DNA of 64,000 nt from WHSW01 sp963769945 (GTDB lineage Bacteria > Actinomycetota > Thermoleophilia > Solirubrobacterales > 70-9), in contig CAVYOA010000003.1 in NCBI GenBank assembly GCA_963769945.1, forward strand, positions 52,961-116,960, read 5' to 3'. Positions 25,027-33,075 of the stretch are shown here, in pieces; within the stretch, counting starts at the first letter, position 1, and the number at the start of each line of letters is the position of its first letter. A model generated the notes under the pieces. That model was given only the letters and a program-made list of their open reading frames with translations, ran no database searches and was not told the DNA's origin. The position numbers and the translations under genes are program-made.

Positions 25027-26109
25027 ATGCAGGTGTTCGAGCTCACCGATGGCGGCCAGCAGGCCGAGCAAACCGCTGAGCGGGCCGCAGCGTTCATCGG
25101 CAAGGCCCGCAGCTCGCTGGAGCTGGCGCTCTACGACATCCGCCTGCCGGGCGAGCCCGGCGAGATCGTCGCCAACGCGTTTCGCGCCGCCGCCGGGCGG
25201 GGAGTGAAAGTGCGGCTGCTCTACAACGTCGACTCCGAACGCCCGCCGGCACTGCACCCGCCGCCGCAGACCGCGCCCGAAATCCTCGCCGAGCTGCCGA
25301 TCGAGGCACTGGCGGTGCCAGGTATTCCTGATCTGATGCATCACAAGTACGTCGTCTGCGATCGCGAGGCGGTTTGGATGGGGTCGGCGAATTGGACGGT
25401 CGACTCGTGGACGCGCCAGGAGAACGTGCTGGTCGAGCTGCAAAGCGGCGGCATCGCCCAGGCGTACGGAGCGAACTTCGACGAGCTCTGGGCCGATCGC
25501 GATGTCGAGCGCAGCGGCCACATCGATCCGGTTCGCGTCGAGATCGACTCCGAGACCTGGGCGCAGGCCTGGTTCACGCCGGGCCACGGCGCCGCGCTAT
25601 CGGAGCGAATAGCAGCCGCAATCGCAACCGCCAAGCGGCGCGTGCGGATCGCCTCGCCGGTGATCACCTCGGCGCCGATCCTGGCCACGCTGGCCGAGCT
25701 CGGCGCCCGTGGCGGTGTCGACCTCGCCGGCGTCGTCGACGAACCGCAGACCGACGCCGTCTTCGGCCAATGGGCTACCAACGGCACCTCTGAATGGAAG
25801 ATCCCGCTGCTGGCAACCGCGCTGACCAAGCTCGACTTCTCCGGCAAGAGCTCGACGCCCTGGAGTCCCGGCACGACTCACGACTTCATGCACGCCAAGG
25901 TCACCGTCGCCGACGACACCGTCTTCATCGGTTCCTTCAACCTCTCGCGCTCGGGTGAGATGAACGCTGAGAGTGTGCTCGAGGTCCACAGCGCCACGCT
26001 GGCCGAGCGCATGGCGAGCTTTGTCGACGCGATCCGCGGGCGTTATCCGGCGACGTCGGTGCCGCCGCAGGCAATGGCGACGATCTCGGCCGGCTCGCTC
26101 GCAGACTGA
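25027..26109 (+). CDS. Phospholipase D-like domain protein with two HKD motifs
   Basis: A 360-residue protein. Two HxK(x4)D motifs are present, HHKYVVCDREAVWMGSANWT near residue 107 and HAKVTVADDTVFIGSFNLS near residue 288, each followed by the GS-N segment of the PLD superfamily, so both halves of the active site are intact. There is no membrane helix or signal peptide, unlike cardiolipin synthases, so a cytoplasmic phosphodiesterase or nuclease is as likely as a lipid enzyme. The 3' end overlaps the convergent LOG-family gene by 67 bp. Confidence 0.88.
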   Translation: MQVFELTDGGQQAEQTAERAAAFIGKARSSLELALYDIRLPGEPGEIVANAFRAAAGRGVKVRLLYNVDSERPPALHPPPQTAPEILAELPIEALAVPGIPDLMHHKYVVCDREAVWMGSANWTVDSWTRQENVLVELQSGGIAQAYGANFDELWADRDVERSGHIDPVRVEIDSETWAQAWFTPGHGAALSERIAAAIATAKRRVRIASPVITSAPILATLAELGARGGVDLAGVVDEPQTDAVFGQWATNGTSEWKIPLLATALTKLDFSGKSSTPWSPGTTHDFMHAKVTVADDTVFIGSFNLSRSGEMNAESVLEVHSATLAERMASFVDAIRGRYPATSVPPQAMATISAGSLAD

Positions 26110-26774
26110 AGCAGGTCGAGGTCGCCAGGCGAGATCCGCCCGTCGGCGAGCAACTGCTCGCGCATCCACTGAAGCAGGCCCGACCAGTACTCGTCGCCGA
26201 CAAGGACCACGGGATGGCGAACGCTTTCGCCGGTTTGCGTAAGCGTCAGCACCTCGAACAGCTCGTCGAGCGTGCCGAAGCCGCCTGGGAAGACCACGAA
26301 TGAGCGCGAGTAGCGGACGAACATCAGCTTACGGTTGAAGAAGTAGTCGAAGGTGAGCCCGACATCGACATAAGGGTTCAGCTGCTGCTCGAACGGGAGC
26401 AGGATGTTCAGTCCCACCGAAACCGCGCCGACTTCGCGAGCACCGCGGTTCGCCGCCTCCATCGTTCCCGGGCCGCCGCCGGTGATCACCGCGAATCCGG
26501 CGGCGCCAATCGCGCGCCCGACTTCGCGCGCCCGCTCGTACTCCAAGTCACCGGGCTCGGTCCGAGCCGAGCCAAATACACATACTGCGGGCCCGACGTC
26601 GCGCATCGTCTCGAAGCCCGCTCTGAGCTCGGACTCGATCAGCTCGAGCCGCTCGGCGTCCGTGCGCATCGAGCGCACCGTGGGCGTTTCGGCTTCGATG
26701 ATCTCCTCGCCGAGCGTCGCGGGGTTCGCGAGCGCCGGGTCGTTGGAGCTGGGTTTGTCGTCTGCGGGGTTCAT
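26043..26774 (-). CDS. LOG-family Rossmann-fold protein (TIGR00730-like)
   Basis: A 243-residue protein with the two LOG signatures: ITGGGPGTMEAANRGAREVG and VVFPGGFGTLDELFEVLTL (the PGGxGTxxE motif). LOG enzymes release cytokinin bases from riboside monophosphates, and related bacterial proteins act as purine/pyrimidine 5'-nucleotide nucleosidases. The ATG at 26774 is used, giving a disordered ~35-residue N-terminus before the fold; the fold proper begins near TDAERLELIESEL. The 3' end lies inside the convergent PLD gene (67-bp antisense overlap). Confidence 0.92.
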   Translation of the reverse strand: MNPADDKPSSNDPALANPATLGEEIIEAETPTVRSMRTDAERLELIESELRAGFETMRDVGPAVCVFGSARTEPGDLEYERAREVGRAIGAAGFAVITGGGPGTMEAANRGAREVGAVSVGLNILLPFEQQLNPYVDVGLTFDYFFNRKLMFVRYSRSFVVFPGGFGTLDELFEVLTLTQTGESVRHPVVLVGDEYWSGLLQWMREQLLADGRISPGDLDLLQSASEPAEIVAIACGGTDVAG

Positions 26775-26823
26775 TGCAGTGTCAGATTCTCGTCCGGGAC
26801 CGCGACTACCTTCGCAAGTTCCC

Positions 26824-28152
26824 ATGGAAGCATCAGAGAGACCACAGCTGCCCTTCGACGAGGTCGCCGACGCGGACGGATCCGTGCGAGCGATCGACGA
26901 CCGCCTCGTGATCGAGCGCCTGACCGTTGCCGACGCCGGCGCGGCGCGGGTCGTTCGCGAGCAGGCCGCCGACGGGCGCGCACCTGCCGAGACCGTGGCC
27001 ACGGCGATCGAGATCGGTACCCGTGTACTCGACAGCGAAGGCACCGCCGCCAACGTCGACTATGTACGCCGCGAGCTTGGCGAGGGCCTGGGCGAGCTCG
27101 ATCGCAAGCTTGGCGCCACGCTGGAAGAGGGCGCGGACACGCTGACCGAGCAGATCGCGATCGCCTTCGGCGCCGAGCGAAACGATTCCGTCCAGGCTCA
27201 GATCAAGGAGATCGTTACGGCCGAGTCGCGACAGCAGCGCGAGCAGCTGCTCGCAGCGCTGACCGCCGAGGATGCTTCCAATCCGCTCAACGCGATGCAG
27301 ATCCGCATTGGCAAGGCGATCGCCGAGACCGAGGAGCGACATCGTGCCGAGGTCGAGATGCTGCGCGAGTCGCACTCGACGCAGTCGAGGGCGATGCAAG
27401 GACAGGTCTCCGAGCTCAAGGAGCACCTCGCGCGCCTGCTCGACAGGGGTGAGCACGAGCTCGAGCTGGCCGAATCGGAGGCCGCGGGGACGCGCAAAGG
27501 CTTCAGCTTCGAGGAGCGCGTTCATCAAGCGATCGAGGCGATCGCTTCCGCGCGGGGCGATCTCGCCTCACATACCGGCGTTGAGGCGGCCGAGGGAGGG
27601 GGCAAGAAGGGGGATGTGCTGGTCGAGCTCGGAGCCTGCGAAGGCGCTTCCAGCGGTCGGATCGTGTTCGAGTGCAAAGACAAGCGGCTGTCCAAGAACG
27701 CCGCCTGGAACGAGCTCAACGCGGCGATGGCGGCGCGCGCGGCCTCGTTCGCAATTCTCGTCGTCGCTGGTGAGGAGAACGTTCCCGCCGAGCGCCAGCA
27801 GCTGACCGAGTACGAGGGCAACAAGCTGATCGTCGCCGTCGACCGTGACGAGCCGAGCGGCCTGACGATCGGCGTCGCCTATCGTCTCGCCGCTGCCCGG
27901 GTTGCGATGGCTCGTGACCGCGACCTCACCGTCGATGCGCCTGCCGTGCGCGACGCCGCGGCGGAGGCGGTCTCGACCCTGCGCCAAGCGCAGGCGATCC
28001 GCTCGGCACTGACAGGAATCAAGACGAGCTCGGACAAGGCGAGGTCGAATCTCGACACGATGGTCGATGCGGTCGAGGTCAAGCTGGCGCAGATCGACTC
28101 GCTCGTCGCCGAAGTCGACGAGGCGCCCGACCCGCCGGCGATTTCAGACTAA
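26824..28152 (+). CDS. Coiled-coil protein with C-terminal PD-(D/E)XK-like nuclease domain
   Basis: A 442-residue acidic cytoplasmic protein. Residues about 60-225 are predicted coiled coil (GLGELDRKLGATLEEGADTL, then repeated Glu/Arg-rich helices up to LLDRGEHELELAESEAA). A globular domain follows from FSFEERVHQAIEAIASARGD: it has KKGDVLVEL and then IVFECKDKRLSKNAAWNEL, matching the D-(x)n-E-x-K core of restriction-endonuclease folds, and LVVAGEENVP. The C-terminus returns to coiled coil. The layout resembles DUF2130-like proteins. Divergent from the LOG gene; TACCTT at 26807 is a possible -10. DNA repair, recombination or defence roles are possible, none proven. Confidence 0.75.
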   Translation: MEASERPQLPFDEVADADGSVRAIDDRLVIERLTVADAGAARVVREQAADGRAPAETVATAIEIGTRVLDSEGTAANVDYVRRELGEGLGELDRKLGATLEEGADTLTEQIAIAFGAERNDSVQAQIKEIVTAESRQQREQLLAALTAEDASNPLNAMQIRIGKAIAETEERHRAEVEMLRESHSTQSRAMQGQVSELKEHLARLLDRGEHELELAESEAAGTRKGFSFEERVHQAIEAIASARGDLASHTGVEAAEGGGKKGDVLVELGACEGASSGRIVFECKDKRLSKNAAWNELNAAMAARAASFAILVVAGEENVPAERQQLTEYEGNKLIVAVDRDEPSGLTIGVAYRLAAARVAMARDRDLTVDAPAVRDAAAEAVSTLRQAQAIRSALTGIKTSSDKARSNLDTMVDAVEVKLAQIDSLVAEVDEAPDPPAISD

Positions 28153-28156
28153 GGGC

Positions 28157-28564
28157 CTAGGGCAGCAGCAAGTCGTTCGAGGAGCTGGCGCGCTCGGCGC
28201 CGACGCTGAGAATGTCCTCGCGCTGATCGTTGCCGTCGCCCGCTGAGGCCGTGTAATCGCCTTCGTCGAGCAAGATCTTGATCGTCGCGACGTTGTTGGG
28301 AGCGATTTCGGCGCTCGACTCGTCGGTTGGGCCCTCGAGCACGAGCGCTGCGGGATCCTGGGATTGGTTTGAGATCGTGATCGCGACGATTCCCGCTCCG
28401 ACCTGCTTCGGGCTCACGGTGACATCGTCGTCGCCGATTCGCGCCGTGAGCTGGACCGGCGCCGCCGGACGCGGTTCGTTGGGGAAATCATCCTCGCCGC
28501 AGGAGGCGAGCGACAGCGCCGCAAGCACCCCTAACGCCAAAATGAGCCTGCTCCTCACGCTCAT
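28157..28564 (-). CDS. Small lipoprotein
   Basis: A 135-residue protein. The N-terminus RSRLILALGVLAALSLASCG is a lipoprotein signal peptide with lipobox LASC, so Cys22 would be lipidated. The mature part is acidic and beta-rich (VQLTARIGDDDVTVSPKQV; IVAITISNQSQDPAALVLEG; TIKILLDEGDYTASAG), similar to cupredoxin-like or immunoglobulin-like envelope domains but without visible copper ligands. Function unknown. Converges with the nuclease-like gene 4 nt away. Confidence 0.8.
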   Translation of the reverse strand: MSVRSRLILALGVLAALSLASCGEDDFPNEPRPAAPVQLTARIGDDDVTVSPKQVGAGIVAITISNQSQDPAALVLEGPTDESSAEIAPNNVATIKILLDEGDYTASAGDGNDQREDILSVGAERASSSNDLLLP

Positions 28565-28631
28565 GCTCCGCCACCCTAACCGAACCGTCGTGGTTTGAGT
28601 GCCGATGGGTGTCGTGCCTGGGCGCCGGTGA

Positions 28632-29585
28632 TCAGAACGGGAGCTCTACGACCTCGCCGCTGCCCGACTCCCCGACGGCGACGATCGCGCCTAGCTCGGC
28701 CTCACGGCGAAGGATCGCCAGCGCGATCGGGCCATGCGCCGGCGAGATCACAGCAGTACCGATGAGCCCGAGCTCACGCTCGCCCAGCCTGACGAGATCG
28801 CCGTTTTCAGCCGGCCCTGAGAGGCGCAGCCCTCGCAGATGGCGGTTCGGCTTGCCCCTGTAGTGAAGTCTCGCAACCGTCTCCTGGCCGATGTAGCAGC
28901 CCTTGCTGAAGCTGACCGCCCGCTCGTTGATTCCCGCTTCCTGGGGGATCGTCGCGATTGTCATCTCGTGCCCGAAGCGCGGCCTACCCGCCTCCACGCG
29001 AACGATCTCGGCGGCGTCGTCTGAGACCATCTCGGCGCCGCGAGCGAGCACCGCAGACGTCAGCGCAGCCGTCTCGGCCGTAGCGACTATGAGGTCGAGC
29101 CCGCCGTCTGTGCCGACGGCGAGAAACGGCACTCCGTCGAGCTCAGCCGCTCGCTGCGCGTGCTCAGGGGTGAGTGGCCCAGAGATCGCGATCGCCACCG
29201 AGGCAGGGCCGATAAGCGAAAGGATCGATTCCCGCTCGCTGATCTCCTCGACGCTGACGTCCCGGCCGATCTTGTACATCGTCAGATGGCGGATGATCGC
29301 CTCGGCGGCGACGTCCTCGGTGTCGATGCGAAAGCCGCTCTCGGTGCGCAGGACGCGCATGTCGCCCTGCATGTGGCCCTTGCGATCAAGCAAGGCGCTG
29401 TAGACGCCGGCACCGGTTGGAAGAGCCTCGACGTCGTTGGTGAGCTGGCCCTGGAGGAAATCTGCTGCCTCGGTGCCCGCGACCAGAATCGAGCGGCGCC
29501 CGCCGCGCGTGAGCAGGCCGGCGCCCTCTCGCAAAGCCCGGTACTGGCCGTCGAGCTCAACTTGGGTTGGTGCTGAGAGAGCCAT
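28632..29585 (-). CDS. ygfZ: YgfZ/GcvT-domain folate-binding protein
   Basis: A 317-residue protein. The signature KGCYIGQETVARLHYRG near residue 233 is the YgfZ motif (K-G-C-Y-x-G-Q-E) and the N-terminal region has FLQGQLTNDVEALPTG, both separating it from glycine cleavage GcvT. YgfZ uses tetrahydrofolate in maintenance of certain Fe-S enzymes, such as radical-SAM MiaB. This could benefit Fe-S enzymes such as FbiC in this genome. The start lies 5 bp from the left arm of the inverted repeat that also precedes the multicopper oxidase gene. Confidence 0.93.
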   Translation of the reverse strand: MALSAPTQVELDGQYRALREGAGLLTRGGRRSILVAGTEAADFLQGQLTNDVEALPTGAGVYSALLDRKGHMQGDMRVLRTESGFRIDTEDVAAEAIIRHLTMYKIGRDVSVEEISERESILSLIGPASVAIAISGPLTPEHAQRAAELDGVPFLAVGTDGGLDLIVATAETAALTSAVLARGAEMVSDDAAEIVRVEAGRPRFGHEMTIATIPQEAGINERAVSFSKGCYIGQETVARLHYRGKPNRHLRGLRLSGPAENGDLVRLGERELGLIGTAVISPAHGPIALAILRREAELGAIVAVGESGSGEVVELPF

Positions 29586-29590
29586 CGCAC

Positions 29591-29645
29591 GAGCAATTTT
29601 GACAGGGCTGGTGCAGGAAAAGTTTGATCTGTCAAAATCTTGCTC
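29591..29645. promoter_or_regulatory. Inverted-repeat operator with TTGACA box, ygfZ / multicopper oxidase intergenic region
   Basis: The left arm GAGCAATTTTGACAG (29591-29605) is repeated in inverted form at 29629-29645, identical apart from two extra bases. TTGACA at 29599-29604 is a perfect -35 and TTTGAT at 29623-29628 a fair -10 (18-nt spacing) for the metal operon. It is A+T-rich against its surroundings. A natural candidate binder is the DtxR/MntR-like repressor encoded as the third gene downstream. Confidence 0.6.
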
Positions 29646-30701
29646 GTGGGTAAGTCAAAAGACTTGAGCTCGAACGATCGGAAAGAGGACAACGCCGATG
29701 GCATCAGCCGTCGCCGGCTGCTGGCCGGCGGCGTCGCGGCGGCGCCGGCGCTGGCCTTGTTGCATGGGTCCGGCGCCGCGCGCGCGGCGCCTGCCCATGA
29801 TCACGGCGACGTCGCAGCCGGCCCGATGTTTCGCGACGGTGAGTTCGTCGACAGCGCTGCCAATGGTTTTGACCCGACCGAGCTCCTGCGCGACTTCGAC
29901 TACGGCAAGACGACCCGGTTGCCCAGCGGGCGCCTGCTGCGTGAGTGGACGCTGATTGCCGCTGACCAGGAGATCGAGATCGCTCCCGGTGTTTCGTTTC
30001 CGGCATGGACCTACAACGGACGAATCCCCGGACCGACGCTGCGGTGCACCGAGGGCGACCTGTTGCGGATTCGCTTCGCCAACGGCTCGGCCCATCCGCA
30101 CACGATCCACTTCCACGGCCTGCACCCGGCCGCGGTCGACGGCGTTCCGGGCATCGGTGACGGCCTGATCGAGCCCGGTCAGTCGACCGTCTATGAGTTC
30201 AACGCGGAGCCGTTCGGACTGCACCTCTATCACTGTCACGCGGCGCCATTAGCCGAGCACATCGCCCGCGGCATGTACGGCACGTTCATCGTCGATCCCA
30301 AGCAGGGGCGTCCCGAGGCCGACGAGATGGTCATGGTCCAGCACGGCTACAACACGACCTTCGACGGCGAGGGCAACCAGTTCTACGCCGTCAACGGGAT
30401 CCCGTTCCATTACATGCACGAGCCGATCGAGGTGGGTCGAGACGAGCTCGTGCGTATCTATCTCGTCAACACGCTCGAGTACGACCCGATCAACTCATTC
30501 CACATCCACGGCAACTTCTTCGACTACTACCCGACCGGGACCCGGCTCGAGCCGGCCGAGTTCACCGACACCGTGATCCAGGGGCAGGGACAGCGAGGGA
30601 TCTGCGAGCTGCGCTTCCCGTACTCGGGCCCGTTCATGTTCCACGCCCACAAGACCGAGTTCGCCGAGCTCGGCTGGATGGGGTTCTTCGAAGTCCAATG
30701 A
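29640..30701 (+). CDS. Two-domain multicopper oxidase, Tat-exported
   Basis: A protein of up to 353 residues. A Tat signal is present (SRRRLLAGGVAAAPALALL) and the mature part has His-rich copper motifs: HTIHFHGLHP, LYHCHAAPLAEHI, FHIHGNFFDY and FMFHAHKTEF, the last lacking the usual HCH but keeping HxH. The size suggests a two-cupredoxin-domain oxidase related to nitrite reductase-like or laccase-like enzymes. It probably acts outside the membrane on metal ions (Mn, Fe or Cu oxidation). The start is uncertain: TTG 29640 and GTG 29646 overlap the operator, TTG 29664 is beyond it and would still include the Tat motif. First gene of a metal operon. Confidence 0.88.
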   Translation: MLVGKSKDLSSNDRKEDNADGISRRRLLAGGVAAAPALALLHGSGAARAAPAHDHGDVAAGPMFRDGEFVDSAANGFDPTELLRDFDYGKTTRLPSGRLLREWTLIAADQEIEIAPGVSFPAWTYNGRIPGPTLRCTEGDLLRIRFANGSAHPHTIHFHGLHPAAVDGVPGIGDGLIEPGQSTVYEFNAEPFGLHLYHCHAAPLAEHIARGMYGTFIVDPKQGRPEADEMVMVQHGYNTTFDGEGNQFYAVNGIPFHYMHEPIEVGRDELVRIYLVNTLEYDPINSFHIHGNFFDYYPTGTRLEPAEFTDTVIQGQGQRGICELRFPYSGPFMFHAHKTEFAELGWMGFFEVQ

Positions 30702-30753
30702 GTGCGGTACTGACTTCTTCGATTCCGGGGCGAAGCGCGGTCGTGTTCCACTG

Positions 30754-31965
30754 ATGGAGGCTCGAACCGAAACGATGAAGCGCCCGCAGGCGGGGCCCTT
30801 GGGCCGGATCCCGGCCTGGGGCCTCGCAGTCGCTGCCGGCGCCGTGATTGTCGCCGTCCTCCTCGTGCTTGCGTTGGTCGGTGGCGACAGCCTCCCCGAG
30901 CGCCTCGGACCGCCGGTCGAGGAACTGGCGGTCGAGCAGACGGTGCTCGAGCCCGGCCTGATCGAGCTCTCGCTGCGAAACACCGGCCCCGACGACGTCA
31001 CGATCGCCCAGGCCTTCGTCAACGACGCCTTCGTCGACTTCGACGGGGCGGAGGGCGAGATTGGCCGCCTCGGCTCGGAGACGATCGGGCTCATGTACCC
31101 ATGGCAGGAGGGCCAGCCCTATCTGGTCTCGCTGGTGACCTCGACCGGCGCCGTGATCGAGCACGAGATTCCGCTTGCCGTCGAGACTCCAGCCACCGAC
31201 GGCGATCTGTTCGCGTTGATGGCGTTGCTCGGTATCTACGTCGGTGTGATCCCGGTGGGCTTGGGGATGTTGCTGTTGCCGGCGATGCGTCAGTTCAAGC
31301 CAAGCTGGATGCGCGCGCTGATGGCGGTGACCGTGGGCCTGCTTGCCTTCCTGGCCGTCGACGCGAGCTTGGAAGCGCTCGATCTCGCCGGCACCTCGGC
31401 TGGGGCCTTCGGCGGCGCCGAGCTGCTCGTCCTCGGAGCCGGCCTCTCCTACCTGGCGCTGACCGGTGTCGGTCGCTGGCTCAGCGCCCGCCACCCGACT
31501 GGCGAAGCCAGGCCCGGCGGCGCCCAGCTCTCGCTCATGATCGCGCTTGGGATCGGCCTGCACAACATGGGGGAGGGGCTCGCGATCGGCTCCGCTTACG
31601 CGATCGGTGAGCTGGCCCTCGGCGCTTTCCTCGTCGTCGGCTTCGCCATCCACAACACGACCGAAGGCTTTGCCATCGTTGCGCCGCTGGCCCGCGAGAA
31701 GCCGTCGCTTCGCCGCCTCGCCGGGCTCGGCGTGATTGCCGGGGCGCCGGCGATTCTCGGCGCCGTGATCGGCGCCTCGATCAACAATGCCGAGCTTTCC
31801 GTGCTGCTGCTCGGCGTCGGAGTGGGAGCGATCGTCCAGGTGATCGGACAGGTCCTGCCGGCGCTGCGCGATCGTGACGGGCGCTTGCTCGATGGGCTCA
31901 CAGCGGGCGCGATCGCAGCCGGGGTGATCGCCTTCTATCTGACCGGACTGCTGATCTCGGTATGA
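30754..31965 (+). CDS. ZIP-family metal transporter with an N-terminal extracytoplasmic domain
   Basis: A 403-residue membrane protein. One N-terminal helix (AWGLAVAAGAVIVAVLLVLA, about residues 20-40) is followed by a ~100-residue beta-rich domain (LEPGLIELSLRNTGPDDVTI; FVDFDGAEGEIGRLGSETIG) and then the ZIP core with seven or eight helices. Metal-binding motifs are intact: LHNMGEGLAIGSAY and IHNTTEGFAI, the HNxxEG pair of ZIP helices IV and V. The ectodomain is not part of ordinary ZIP proteins and may bind metal or the oxidase. 52 nt after the multicopper oxidase and overlapping the regulator by 4 nt (ATGA). Confidence 0.9.
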   Translation: MEARTETMKRPQAGPLGRIPAWGLAVAAGAVIVAVLLVLALVGGDSLPERLGPPVEELAVEQTVLEPGLIELSLRNTGPDDVTIAQAFVNDAFVDFDGAEGEIGRLGSETIGLMYPWQEGQPYLVSLVTSTGAVIEHEIPLAVETPATDGDLFALMALLGIYVGVIPVGLGMLLLPAMRQFKPSWMRALMAVTVGLLAFLAVDASLEALDLAGTSAGAFGGAELLVLGAGLSYLALTGVGRWLSARHPTGEARPGGAQLSLMIALGIGLHNMGEGLAIGSAYAIGELALGAFLVVGFAIHNTTEGFAIVAPLAREKPSLRRLAGLGVIAGAPAILGAVIGASINNAELSVLLLGVGVGAIVQVIGQVLPALRDRDGRLLDGLTAGAIAAGVIAFYLTGLLISV

Positions 31966-32663
31966 CCAGAGCGCTGGCACATTCCGGCTTTCGCCGCGAT
32001 CCCGGGGCGGCCAATACCGAGGCGGTCGAGGACTACGCGAAAGCGATTTTCGCGCTGCAACGCCGCGACGACGGCCCGGTTGGGACTTCAGCATTGGCGG
32101 ACCGCCTCGGAGTCTCGCCCGGAACGGTCACGGCCATGATCAAGCGCCTCGCCGATCTCGGCCTGGCTCGGCATGAGCCTTACCACGGTGTTGGTCTGAC
32201 CACGGCAGGCGAGAAGGTCGCGCTCGAGGTGATCCGCCACCATCGGCTGATCGAGTCCTACCTGGCTGATGCGCTCGGGATGCCGTGGGATCGTGTCCAC
32301 GACGAGGCCGAGGTCCTCGAGCACTACATCTCCGAGGAGCTCGAGGAGCGAATGGCCGCCGCCCTGGGCGACCCCAGGCGCGATCCGCATGGAGACCCGA
32401 TCCCCGATCGCGAGCTTGCGATCGAAGAGGCCGACGGCATCGCGCTGGCCGACCTCGACACGGGCGACAGGGCGACTTTCACCCGGGTCTCGGACGCCGA
32501 TCCCAAGATGCTGCGCTATCTCGCCGAGCGTGAGATCCGCCCCGGCACCGAGATCACGCTGCGCGAGCGGGAGCCATTCGGCGGCGCGACGACGATCGTC
32601 ATAGAGGGCAAAGCGCACGCGATCGGCACTGAGCTCGCCGCGCGGATGGTCGTCTCTCGCTGA
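31962..32663 (+). CDS. DtxR/MntR-family metal-dependent transcriptional regulator
   Basis: A 233-residue repressor. An N-terminal winged helix (AVEDYAKAIFALQRRDDGPV; LGVSPGTVTAMIKRLADLGL) is followed by the dimerisation/metal domain with HHRLIESYLADALGMPWDRV and the H-x-x-A/C-E pattern in VHDEAEVLEHYISEELEERM, and a C-terminal FeoA/SH3-like domain (REIRPGTEITLREREPFGG). Metal-ligand His and Glu residues are present; the metal (Mn, Fe or Zn) cannot be decided. Overlap with the ZIP gene (ATGA) proves co-transcription by arrangement. It may bind the 29591-29645 palindrome, giving an autoregulated operon. Confidence 0.93.
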   Translation: MTRALAHSGFRRDPGAANTEAVEDYAKAIFALQRRDDGPVGTSALADRLGVSPGTVTAMIKRLADLGLARHEPYHGVGLTTAGEKVALEVIRHHRLIESYLADALGMPWDRVHDEAEVLEHYISEELEERMAAALGDPRRDPHGDPIPDRELAIEEADGIALADLDTGDRATFTRVSDADPKMLRYLAEREIRPGTEITLREREPFGGATTIVIEGKAHAIGTELAARMVVSR

Positions 32664-32709
32664 GCCTTCCTCGGTGCCGCCGTTCGTCCTGCAATACGCT
32701 TGCGACCCG

Positions 32710-33072
32710 ATGCCCCTCGCTGACGACTTTCAGCAGGTCCTCGACTCACTGCCGAGCGATTGGACCGACATCGTCTGCGATCTGCGCATCGCCGATGAGG
32801 ACCAATACATCGATGCCGCGGTGCTGATGACTCAGATCAACGCTCAGCCGTACTCGGAGGCCGAGTGGCATTTTCGTATCAACGTCGCCCACAGCTTCGG
32901 TCACGCAGCCGCCGCTGAGACGGTCAAGGGGACGCTGGCGCTGCTCGACCAGCAGGGCATCGCCGGTGAGTTGATCGTGCGCGACGTCCACCAGGGTCGC
33001 GCTGAGGTCGTTCAGATGTGGGGCCGGCCCGAGTCGGTCAGGCGTGAGTTTCGCGCCCGTCGCTCGCTCTGA
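32710..33072 (+). CDS. Conserved hypothetical protein
   Basis: A 120-residue cytoplasmic protein (MPLADDFQQVLDSLPSDWTD; IADEDQYIDAAVLMTQINAQ; WHFRINVAHSFGHAAAAETV; VQMWGRPESVRREFRARR). I know similar-looking actinobacterial proteins but no function. ATG 32710 is preferred to the GTG at 32674 because TACGCT at 32695-32700 lies 9 nt upstream of the ATG and inside the longer frame, which would otherwise add unconserved residues. Its stop is 4 nt from the convergent EAL gene. Confidence 0.72.
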   Translation: MPLADDFQQVLDSLPSDWTDIVCDLRIADEDQYIDAAVLMTQINAQPYSEAEWHFRINVAHSFGHAAAAETVKGTLALLDQQGIAGELIVRDVHQGRAEVVQMWGRPESVRREFRARRSL

Positions 33073-33075
33073 TCC

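Noticed and set aside
30634..32094. 486-residue minus-strand frame opposite the ZIP and DtxR genes
   Set aside because: Low-complexity Gln/His/Arg/Asp-rich translation typical of an antisense shadow; plus strand has clear ZIP and DtxR motifs.
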